From: CAZLFQ01 sp964625465
Lineage (GTDB): Bacteria; Pseudomonadota; Alphaproteobacteria; Rickettsiales; Midichloriaceae
NCBI GenBank assembly: GCA_964625465.1
Contig: CAZVFD010000019.1
Span: forward strand, 1 to 25,780
Direction: 5' to 3'
DNA length: 25,780 nucleotides
Under the pieces are notes generated by a model that was not told where the DNA came from, ran no database searches, and saw nothing but the letters and a program-made list of their open reading frames with translations. Of the stretch, positions 17,686-24,354 are shown one piece after another. The translations under genes were made by a program, and so were the position numbers. Numbering within the stretch: position 1 is the first letter of the stretch; every line of letters starts with the position of its first letter.

Positions 17686-18291
17686 TCACAAATTAGATTT
17701 AATTTCTTCAAACACCTCTTCCTGAGATCTATTACCGTTTATCACAAAAATCCTATTTGGATTTTGTTTCGCAATTTCTAAAAAGCCTTTTCTGACTTTC
17801 TTATGAAATTCAATTCCCATTGCATCGTAGTGGTTATTTCCTGAACGCGCGCTTTTGATTCTTTCAATAGCAACTTCAGGGTCTATATCAATCAAGAAAG
17901 TTTTATCAGGTGCGAATTCTCCAATCGTCAAATTCTTAATTTCATGCATGATTTTTAAATCTAAACCTCTAGCATACCCTTGATAGGCAAGTGAAGAATC
18001 AAAAAATCTATCACAAACCACAAATTGTCCATTGCTAAGCGCAGGTTTGATTTTTTGCTCAACATGATCCCTTCTAGCCGCACTAATTAAAACAAATTCT
18101 GTCAATGTGTCTTCGATTTTCTTGCCACCCAGTAGTACTTTCCGTATTTCTTCTGCAAGATCTGTTCCACCTGGCTCACGTGTGAGCAACGTACTTTTAC
18201 CTAATTTTTCTAAATAACTGGCTAGTAACTTTGATTGGGTAGATTTCCCAGAACCTTCACAACCTTCAAATGAAATAAATATGGGTTTCAT
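17686..18291 (-). CDS. tmk: Thymidylate kinase
   Basis: Tmk phosphorylates dTMP to dTDP for DNA synthesis. The 201-aa length is typical. The P-loop is FEGCEGSGKST (residues 8-18), followed by TREPGGTDLAEEIR (37-50) for dTMP binding, the DR(F/Y) motif as CDRFFDSSLAYQG (93-105), and a LID segment around 146-156. It starts the minus-strand run leading to clpA and is divergent from popZ across a 126-base gap. Confidence 0.97.
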   Translation of the reverse strand: MKPIFISFEGCEGSGKSTQSKLLASYLEKLGKSTLLTREPGGTDLAEEIRKVLLGGKKIEDTLTEFVLISAARRDHVEQKIKPALSNGQFVVCDRFFDSSLAYQGYARGLDLKIMHEIKNLTIGEFAPDKTFLIDIDPEVAIERIKSARSGNNHYDAMGIEFHKKVRKGFLEIAKQNPNRIFVINGNRSQEEVFEEIKSNL

Positions 18292-18365
18292 TTTTCAATT
18301 CAATTTTATTTATCTTCTTACCACTTCTCACATAAAACTCAAACAACTAATTATGTCTAGACTAA

Positions 18366-18371
18366 TATAAT
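18366..18371 (+). promoter_or_regulatory. Candidate -10 box for the popZ operon
   Basis: A perfect TATAAT lies about 46 bases before the popZ start, in the 126-base gap between divergent tmk and popZ. No good -35 hexamer is seen at the usual distance. The popZ ribosome binding site (AGGAAGAG) follows further downstream. Confidence 0.38.
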
Positions 18372-18417
18372 TGATACTGATAAAAAATATATTAGGAAGA
18401 GCTATACGGGTTTTAAA

Positions 18418-19056
18418 ATGAGTAATCAAAGCGCGCAGCTTGCTGAAAAGCAAGAACAAGGTATCGATCAAATTTTAAGTGATATAAAAGAAGTTATCAC
18501 AACAAAATCTGCTACCCCTCAAGAAGAAGTTTTAGAGTTAACAGAGGTTATTGAAGAAGCAAAGGCAGCTAACGAATCAAAGGCAGCACCAGTTGAAAGT
18601 CCTAAGCCACAAGCAGAACCTGCACCTATTGCAACTTCAACTTTCGAATCTATTTCAAAACCTGTAAGTGCAGCTCCTACAGATATACTTGCAACCATCG
18701 ACAGTGCGGCGAATAAAAACAACGTCACCGCACAACCAGTACAAACTCACATTCCAATACCTGCAAATTCTTTTGCTCCTACACCTACTTTTGCGTCTAC
18801 GAATTCTGGCGCAATTGACACAATAATTAATGATGCAGTCGCTGCAACATCAAGACAAACTCTGAAGAATTTTATGAAAATGACTGAAAAAAATGATATC
18901 GATACTTTGAAGCTTCGCTCTGGAAATACAGTAGAGGATATAATAATTGAGTTGATAAAACCTCAATTAAGTGATTGGCTTAATAAGAACCTACCTTCGC
19001 TTGTAACAAGCGTTGTTGAAAAAGAAATTAAAAAATTAGTACCAAAGGATGAATAA
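18418..19056 (+). CDS. popZ: PopZ-family (DUF2497) polar organizing protein
   Basis: The architecture matches alphaproteobacterial PopZ. There is a short N-terminal amphipathic helix (GIDQILSDIKEVITT, residues 15-29) and a long disordered Pro/Ala/Glu-rich middle (about 35-135). The conserved C-terminal oligomerization region is at about 150-212 (LRSGNTVEDIIIELIKPQL, SDWLNKNLPSLVTSVVEKEI, KKLVPKDE). PopZ forms a polymeric hub at the cell pole that anchors the ParB-origin complex in Caulobacter. The 212-aa length is close to the family norm. It is the first gene of an operon and its last 8 bases overlap the start of the exported ankyrin gene. Confidence 0.9.
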   Translation: MSNQSAQLAEKQEQGIDQILSDIKEVITTKSATPQEEVLELTEVIEEAKAANESKAAPVESPKPQAEPAPIATSTFESISKPVSAAPTDILATIDSAANKNNVTAQPVQTHIPIPANSFAPTPTFASTNSGAIDTIINDAVAATSRQTLKNFMKMTEKNDIDTLKLRSGNTVEDIIIELIKPQLSDWLNKNLPSLVTSVVEKEIKKLVPKDE

Positions 19057-21004
19057 AAAAATCTTACTTTCGTGCATTATCTCAACTTCATTAGGTTATA
19101 GTGTACATACCGCTCATGCCCAAACTGATTTCGATAGTTGGAATGATTTAGGTGGTTTTGACAAGCAACCAACTACTGCATCACAGCCTGCAGCACCAAA
19201 GTTATCCATACCTGATCCTAAAGCCCAAAAAGAAGCAGCAAATATTCAAAGCCAAATTGACACCAATCTTAAAGTAGAAACCCCAAAAGATATTCCTAGT
19301 GTTAGCATTCCTATCCCAGCAGCACCTGAAGAGCCGCAAACTGCGTCAAGCACATCAGCGCCTATTGACCTAGCACCTGAAGTTACTGAAAAGCCAAAAG
19401 CAGCAAAAACAAATACTGAAAAAACTAAAAAGGCTAAAGTTAAGCCTGTTGAAATTAAAAATCGTTCTACAGCAAAAAAAATCACTCCAAAAAAACGTAT
19501 GACGGAAGACACCTCGTTGTCACGCGTATTTGAAGATAACTTAGAACTTGAACAAAACTATTCGCCGAATGGTCAAACTACAAGACATAACTTTGAAAAC
19601 AAAACAGTAACTCCAAAATTTTTCCAAAGAGCTGAGTTTGATGATAATAACAAACACTTACCAACAGTAGTGTATCAAAAACGTTATTCCGAACTGCTTT
19701 TTGCTGCCATTCAAAAAGATGATGTTGGCGCATTACACACTCTTATTAATAATGGAGCTGATCTAAATTCACGTTTTGCTGAGAATGGCTACACAGCATT
19801 GATGTATGCCATACAGACAAAAAATCTTAGAACCGTAAGATACTTGATCACCAAAGGTGCAAACTTAAACTTTCAAGCAAATGATGGAAAAACAGCTCTA
19901 CACTTAGCTGCCGCTCAGGGTGATGTCGAAATCTTTACAGCACTAGTCAAATCTGGGGCAAAAATAAATGTTGCTGACTATATTGGAAAATCTCCATTGG
20001 ACTACGTAACAAACATGCATAGAGACCAATTCGAAACTATAGTTGCACAAGCAGAACCTGATAAAATAAATTCTCTATTTGCCTTTGTTGAAAAAGGATC
20101 AACAAAACCAGTAAACCAGCTATTAGAACAAGGGGCAGATATAAATGTTCGCGATAAAAATGGTGATACACCATTAATAATTGCAGTCCGCAAAAATGAT
20201 TTAGTCATGACAAATCTCCTTCTAAACAAAGGTGCATCTACAATTGTAATGAACAACACAGGCGAGCATGCTTTAGGAATTGCACAAAAGAATGGCAATA
20301 TTGAACTAGCTAAAATTATTGATACAATTACAATTAGGCGTGAATTAGAATCTGGCGTTGCTAGACGTATAACCCAACCTGCAGTTCAAACCAAAACAGA
20401 AGTCCAGGTTACACCTAATGTAACTGAAATAAAATCAGTAGAAGTAAAAAATTCTTTAGAATCTACTTCTCCTATCATACAAAATGAACCTAAACCTATA
20501 GTGGATATAGAATCACCTAAAAATCTCATAGTTGAAGTTGATTCAAATCAATCCGAGCCTATCCAAGCTGTAGAAGAAGAAACAGCAACTCAACCAGAAC
20601 AAAAGAGCTTCTTTTCAATATTTAAAAAAGATAAGAAAACTTCGAATCCTCCAGTACAAAAAGTTGAGAGCGGCGATGGTTTCTTCGCTTCAATGAGCAA
20701 ATCGATTAATTCTATATCTAATAGAATCATGGGCAGACCAGATACTCAACCTACAGCGAATAATACATCAGAAATAGTATCTGAAGCACTTCCTGAAATC
20801 ACTCAAGAATCAGGTACAACCAGCATAAAGCCAATGATAGATGTTAATAAAAGCACTCAAACAAAATTACCTTCAAATATAGTCAAAAAGACTATTATTG
20901 ATGGCCAAGAACATATTTTAGAAAAAGTTGAAGAAGCTATAAAACCTTCGGCAATTGAAAATTCTCAACCGATTTCGATAATGCCTCAAAGCTTTGGTAA
21001 TTAA
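19049..21004 (+). CDS. Exported ankyrin-repeat protein
   Basis: The 651-aa protein begins with a Sec-type signal peptide: NKK, a hydrophobic core ILLSCIISTSLG, and probable cleavage after AHA (between residues 24 and 25). Residues 26-200 are low complexity (Pro, Ala, Lys, Thr). About six ankyrin repeats follow at roughly 205-427, including NGYTALMYAIQTKNLRTVRY, DGKTALHLAAAQGDVEIF and NGDTPLIIAVRKNDLVMTNL. The C-terminal 220 residues are polar and probably disordered. A periplasmic or secreted location is inferred from the signal peptide. It overlaps popZ by 8 bases, and its stop TAA shares one base with the cutA ATG, so it is translationally coupled on both sides. Confidence 0.9.
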   Translation: MNKKILLSCIISTSLGYSVHTAHAQTDFDSWNDLGGFDKQPTTASQPAAPKLSIPDPKAQKEAANIQSQIDTNLKVETPKDIPSVSIPIPAAPEEPQTASSTSAPIDLAPEVTEKPKAAKTNTEKTKKAKVKPVEIKNRSTAKKITPKKRMTEDTSLSRVFEDNLELEQNYSPNGQTTRHNFENKTVTPKFFQRAEFDDNNKHLPTVVYQKRYSELLFAAIQKDDVGALHTLINNGADLNSRFAENGYTALMYAIQTKNLRTVRYLITKGANLNFQANDGKTALHLAAAQGDVEIFTALVKSGAKINVADYIGKSPLDYVTNMHRDQFETIVAQAEPDKINSLFAFVEKGSTKPVNQLLEQGADINVRDKNGDTPLIIAVRKNDLVMTNLLLNKGASTIVMNNTGEHALGIAQKNGNIELAKIIDTITIRRELESGVARRITQPAVQTKTEVQVTPNVTEIKSVEVKNSLESTSPIIQNEPKPIVDIESPKNLIVEVDSNQSEPIQAVEEETATQPEQKSFFSIFKKDKKTSNPPVQKVESGDGFFASMSKSINSISNRIMGRPDTQPTANNTSEIVSEALPEITQESGTTSIKPMIDVNKSTQTKLPSNIVKKTIIDGQEHILEKVEEAIKPSAIENSQPISIMPQSFGN

Positions 21005-21318
21005 TGTCTGACTTCAGTTTTTTATACGTACCGATTGATACCGCACAAAATGCTGAATCACTCGCAAAAAAGCTTATTGAAGAAGGACTGGCAATATGTG
21101 TCAATATTGTTCCTAAAGTTACCTCAATGTATCGATGGGAAGGAAAAATAGAACAATCTTCTGAAAATATAATGCTCATCAAAATTGACACAAAGGAATT
21201 AAGTAATACAAGAAAATTAATTGAGTCACTACACCCATATCAAATTCCTTGCATTGCTGAGATTTCAATAGATAGTCTCAATCAAACTTACCTAAACTGG
21301 GCTAAAATAATTAGATGA
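21004..21318 (+). CDS. cutA: CutA-family protein
   Basis: This is a 104-aa CutA1 homologue: a small trimeric ferredoxin-like-fold protein named for divalent-cation tolerance in E. coli, whose biochemical role is still unclear. Family blocks are FLYVPIDTAQNAESLAKKLI, CVNIVPKVTSMYRWEGKIE (the most diagnostic) and LHPYQIPCIAEISI. It is cytosolic, with no signal peptide. The start shares one base with the stop of the preceding ankyrin gene, and the end overlaps the deformylase start by 4 bases (ATGA). Confidence 0.94.
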   Translation: MSDFSFLYVPIDTAQNAESLAKKLIEEGLAICVNIVPKVTSMYRWEGKIEQSSENIMLIKIDTKELSNTRKLIESLHPYQIPCIAEISIDSLNQTYLNWAKIIR

Positions 21319-21869
21319 ATAAAGTAATAACATTACAGGATACAAACAACCAAGTTCTTCTCAACAAAACCAATATTGTAGACTGCAAGCAAGCTAAAGA
21401 AACTATAGCAAAACTAAACGAATGCCTACACACTCTTTTTGCCAGCGGTCCTGTTGCAGGTCTTGCTGCGAATCAAATTGGAATTGATCATTCAGTTTTT
21501 GCTTTCTCGCCAAATAGAACATTTGCAAATCTTGAGTTTGCAGTAAATCCAACTTGCGAGCCAGTAGGTTCTGATTTAACTACAAGTTGGGAAATGTGTT
21601 TATCTTGTAAGTACAAAGATAGAAGTAGTCATGCTGCTGAGATTTCGCGGCATTCAAACATATTGGTATCTTACCTAGATCATAACTGGAACAAAGTACA
21701 AAAAGAGTTAACTGGATTTGCCGCAAAAGTTTTTCAGCACGAATGGGATCATTTACAAGGTATTGTAAATATCAATCGACCAGACGCCCAAACAAAATTT
21801 TTTCACAACCAATCTGAAGCAGAAGACTTCATGACTCACATCCGTGCCAATGATGCAAAAAAATATTAA
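21315..21869 (+). CDS. def: Peptide deformylase, divergent
   Basis: Peptide deformylases remove the N-formyl group from new proteins using a metal bound by one Cys and two His. All three ligands are present: Cys95 in EMCLS and His142 and His146 in QHEWDH, with catalytic Glu143. The motifs are relaxed: motif I reads VAGLAANQ (first Gly of GxGLAAxQ is Val) and motif II EMCLS instead of EGCLS. The 184-aa length is normal. Organisms of this group often carry a second canonical def elsewhere, so this may be a paralogue with narrower activity (inference). It is the last gene of the popZ operon. Confidence 0.88.
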   Translation: MNKVITLQDTNNQVLLNKTNIVDCKQAKETIAKLNECLHTLFASGPVAGLAANQIGIDHSVFAFSPNRTFANLEFAVNPTCEPVGSDLTTSWEMCLSCKYKDRSSHAAEISRHSNILVSYLDHNWNKVQKELTGFAAKVFQHEWDHLQGIVNINRPDAQTKFFHNQSEAEDFMTHIRANDAKKY

Positions 21870-21873
21870 TAAA

Positions 21874-21902
21874 TTGACACTCCTGCTCAACTACAATAAA
21901 TT
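21874..21902 (+). promoter_or_regulatory. Candidate trxA promoter
   Basis: A consensus -35 TTGACA (21874-21879) is followed after 17 bases by TAAATT (21897-21902; four of six match TATAAT). The predicted start of transcription is about 20 bases before the trxA ATG, leaving room for the AGGAG ribosome binding site at 21918-21922. Confidence 0.45.
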
Positions 21903-21928
21903 GATAGCAAATTATTTAGGAGAATCAA

Positions 21929-22249
21929 ATGGGTGCAGCTAAACCATTAACAGATAAAGATTTTGCTTCAGAAACATCAACTGGTTACGTATTGGTAGAT
22001 TTTTGGGCTGAATGGTGTGGACCATGCAGGCAACTTGGGCCATTAGTAGAAGAATTAGCAACTGAGATGGCAGGCAAAATAAAAGTCTGCAAAATGAATG
22101 TTGATGAGAATCCAGAAACACCGTCTCAATTTGGCGTGAGAGGCATCCCTACCATGATTATTTTACAAGATGGTAAGTTAATAGCTACAAAAGTTGGCTC
22201 AATTCCTAAAAAGGCATTAGTAGACTGGGTGAATGGTGAAGTTGCTTAA
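21929..22249 (+). CDS. trxA: Thioredoxin
   Basis: This is a 106-aa thioredoxin, the cytosolic disulfide reductant. The active site is WAEWCGPCRQ with Cys30 and Cys33, and the cis-proline is Pro74 in RGIPTM. Other family residues present are the VDFWA strand and the buried Asp24. The start has a strong AGGAG site 6 bases upstream and its own candidate promoter, so it is probably expressed apart from the popZ operon. The glutamine-synthetase-like gene starts inside its last 17 bases. Confidence 0.97.
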   Translation: MGAAKPLTDKDFASETSTGYVLVDFWAEWCGPCRQLGPLVEELATEMAGKIKVCKMNVDENPETPSQFGVRGIPTMIILQDGKLIATKVGSIPKKALVDWVNGEVA

Positions 22250-23099
22250 TGACATTTCGATAGACACTAAGAAGCTCATTTCTCAGCTAGAGGATGAGCT
22301 TTTTTCTTTGCATAAGCTACGTGCAAAGATTGGCGCCGAACTGGAATTTTATTTAATCCATCAAAATGAAGATGAGGCAGCCGCTTTAGAAAAAATTTCT
22401 ACAAAATGCGCGCGAGTTGATAAAGAAAGAGGTTGGCAACAACATGAGTGCGTACTTGATTACACGCCAGATTTATTAACTCTCGCAGAACAAATAACTG
22501 AACTTAAGTCACATATTGCAGTGTCTGCCCGTCAGCATGGAATTAAAGCCTTATTTGATGCTAAACCTTTCGATAATGATTACGGCTCAGCTTTACATCT
22601 ACACATCTCATTGCATGATGCATTAGGTGTGAATGTATTTAGCGATGGAACATATGAGGAAAATAAATATCTGCAAAATGTTATTGCTGGTATTCTTGAG
22701 ACAACTGAAGAGTCGGTATTTTTACTTTGTGATAACGACAATGACTTTAAAAGATTCCAAGAATATAACTTTCTAGCGCCTACACATATCTCTTGGGGCG
22801 GCAATAACCGCTCAACAATTGTCCGAATACCTGATAGCAAACCCAAATATCGCAGAGTAGAATTTCGCCTTCCGCCAGCAAATTCAGATCCTTTCCTAGC
22901 TATTGCGGCCTTACTATTCGGAGCATTGTATGGGTTAAATAACAAATCTACCCCACCTATCAGAACTTTTGGCAATGCATTTGACGAAACATATCAACTT
23001 AAGCCTCTGCCTCAATCATTGGAATCTGCTTTAAATATATTTAATGACAAAGGAAATTTAGCAAAGTACGTAAAAAAATTTGCAATTTCAAAAGAGTAG
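22233..23099 (+). CDS. Short glutamine-synthetase-family protein lacking the N-terminal domain
   Basis: The 288 residues cover the catalytic domain of the glutamine synthetase superfamily: GAELEFYL (34-41), WQQHEC (68-73, equivalent to the GQxE block), KPFDNDYGSALHLHISL (111-127), ISWGGNNRSTIVRIP (186-200) and RRVEFRLPPANSDPFLAIAALL (207-228). The segment FKRFQEYNFLAPTHISWG resembles the PuuA/gamma-glutamyl-amine ligase branch more than GlnA; the flap glutamate expected before AP in GlnA is Leu181. The N-terminal beta-grasp domain, which completes the neighbour's active site in true GS, is absent, so the protein is about 60 percent of normal length. The ATG at 22233 lies inside trxA. The substrate is unknown. 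Confidence 0.85.
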   Translation: MVKLLNDISIDTKKLISQLEDELFSLHKLRAKIGAELEFYLIHQNEDEAAALEKISTKCARVDKERGWQQHECVLDYTPDLLTLAEQITELKSHIAVSARQHGIKALFDAKPFDNDYGSALHLHISLHDALGVNVFSDGTYEENKYLQNVIAGILETTEESVFLLCDNDNDFKRFQEYNFLAPTHISWGGNNRSTIVRIPDSKPKYRRVEFRLPPANSDPFLAIAALLFGALYGLNNKSTPPIRTFGNAFDETYQLKPLPQSLESALNIFNDKGNLAKYVKKFAISKE

Positions 23100-23111
23100 A
23101 ATATCTACTCT
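23093..23111. terminator. Candidate bidirectional terminator hairpin
   Basis: AGAGTAGA (23093-23100) and TCTACTCT (23104-23111) form a perfect 8-bp stem with loop ATA. It lies between convergent genes and contains both of their stop codons. On the minus strand the stem is followed by TTTTG, a short U-tract. Confidence 0.5.
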
Positions 23112-23812
23112 ACAATTGGCATTTCAGCTGAGTCAGATGTTATCTCACTAACCAATTCTTCTCCATAATTTATATTGCTTTTCACACTTAACTGAGTCTC
23201 AATACTTTTTTTGTCGCCATGTCTTTTTTCTTCTAAAAAACTCTCTATAATCTCAGCATTTCCGTATTTGTATAGCTCTTCTATTTTTTCAACTGGAATC
23301 CTATCTTTACCTAACTCCCAAATCTTCAGCATCGTCTCGGTATGACCCGTCTTTACTGAGCTAGTAAACACTTCTCCTACCAAAGTATCTGTAATCTTAT
23401 CGTTACCAAGCTCCCAAATCTTTAGCATCGTCTCGGTATGACCATTAAATGCTGAGCTAGTGAACGCTGCTCCTACCCAAGAATCTGTAATCTTATCTTT
23501 ACCTAATTCCCAAATCTTTAGCATTAGCTCAGTATAACCATCCAATGCTGCCGTCGTAAATACTGATCCTACCCAATAATCTGGAATCTTATTTTTACCT
23601 AACTCCCAAATCTTTAGCATGGTCTCAGCATGACCCGTCATTGCTGAGCTAGTGAACGCTGCTCCTACCCAAGAATCTGTAATCTTATCTTTACCTAATT
23701 CCCAAATCTTTAGCATGGTCTCGGCATGACCCGTCACTGCTGAGCTAGTGAACGCTACTCCTACCCAAGTATCTGTAATCTTATCTTTACCAAGCTCCCA
23801 AACTTTCAGCAT
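23105..23812 (-). CDS. Tandem-repeat ankyrin-like protein, downstream fragment of a frameshifted gene
   Basis: This 235-aa frame consists of five full 32-residue repeats plus a partial one, with consensus MLKIWELGKDKITDSW followed by VGAAFTSSAMTGHAET. Read as AFTSSAMTGHAETMLKIWELG the unit resembles the two helices of an ankyrin repeat (A..A...GH.E....L...G), one residue shorter than usual. A polar tail of about 75 residues follows. The frame's first ATG lies in the middle of a repeat and has no good ribosome binding site. The repeat continues upstream in another frame (LAEGG then YTEA), joined if one G of the run at 23825-23831 is removed. It is therefore almost certainly the 3' part of one gene spanning 23105-24212. 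Confidence 0.8.
   Translation of the reverse strand: MLKVWELGKDKITDTWVGVAFTSSAVTGHAETMLKIWELGKDKITDSWVGAAFTSSAMTGHAETMLKIWELGKNKIPDYWVGSVFTTAALDGYTELMLKIWELGKDKITDSWVGAAFTSSAFNGHTETMLKIWELGNDKITDTLVGEVFTSSVKTGHTETMLKIWELGKDRIPVEKIEELYKYGNAEIIESFLEEKRHGDKKSIETQLSVKSNINYGEELVSEITSDSAEMPIVE
23333..23812 (-). repeat. 96-bp tandem repeats (five units) in the ankyrin-like gene
   Basis: Units start at the ATG/MLK codons at 23812, 23716, 23620, 23524 and 23428 (reading leftwards), each exactly 96 bp, with a sixth partial unit after 23332. Units two and four differ at only three of 32 residues, suggesting recent duplication or conversion. The period is a multiple of three, so copy-number change would keep the frame. 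Confidence 0.9.
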
Positions 23813-23816
23813 CGCC

Positions 23817-24212
23817 TCAGTGTACCCCCCCTTCTGCTAAAGATACAAATGCATGTGCAAAATTATCACCGGAAACCATACTACTAAACTCAAACATCTT
23901 TTGCATCGTCTCAGTATCAGCTTCTACTATAGACCGAGATACGCATGCCTTAGCATCATTTAAAATCTTATTATCAAACTCAAAAATCTTTTGCATCGTC
24001 TCAGTCTTCCCATTAAGTGCAGACACATAAAGCGCTTCCGAAATTCCTTTTGAAGAAATTGCAAATAGCACAAATTTATTTAACTTATAAAATGATATTG
24101 GATCATAGTAATTAGGGCTAAACGGGAAGCTCACCCAATTCCATATCCTCTCCAACTCTTCATTATCACCTGCACCAGCAGCTTGAACAAATTTTTCATC
24201 AATAAAAAACAC
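23817..24212 (-). CDS. Ankyrin-like protein, upstream fragment of a frameshifted gene
   Basis: The 131-aa frame starts at the ATG at 24212 and contains more diverged copies of the same 32-residue unit (ALYVSALNGKTETMQKIFEF, SRSIVEADTETMQKMFEF). It ends in LAEGGVH and TGA just after a run of seven G (C7 on the plus strand, 23825-23831). With six G the frame reads LAEGGYTEAMLKVWELG and enters the next fragment in register. The full span of 1108 bases is 3 x 369 plus 1, consistent with one extra base. No signal peptide is seen. The break may be phase variation, a fixed mutation or a sequencing error. Confidence 0.78.
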   Translation of the reverse strand: MFFIDEKFVQAAGAGDNEELERIWNWVSFPFSPNYYDPISFYKLNKFVLFAISSKGISEALYVSALNGKTETMQKIFEFDNKILNDAKACVSRSIVEADTETMQKMFEFSSMVSGDNFAHAFVSLAEGGVH

Positions 24213-24268
24213 AGACTACCCACAATTCATTAAGTTGGAGCAATTAGAACATACAACTAAATTAGAAA

Positions 24269-24290
24269 CAAGTTTTTACAAAAAAACTTG
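24269..24290. terminator. Candidate hairpin between ankyrin-like genes
   Basis: CAAGTTTTT (24269-24277) and AAAAACTTG (24282-24290) form a perfect 9-bp AT-rich stem with loop ACAA. It lies about 65 bases downstream of the 24355-25683 gene on the minus strand and is followed there by TTTCT. The rest of the 24213-24354 gap shows nothing recognisable. Confidence 0.4.
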
Positions 24291-24354
24291 ACTATTCAAA
24301 CACCAACACTTTATCTTGAATTATTACTCCTATTCATAAATTAAATCTCATTGG

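Noticed and set aside
23333..23812. Possible CRISPR array because of regular repeats
   Set aside because: Repeats are contiguous 96-bp units without spacers and encode a protein repeat in frame; no cas genes are nearby.
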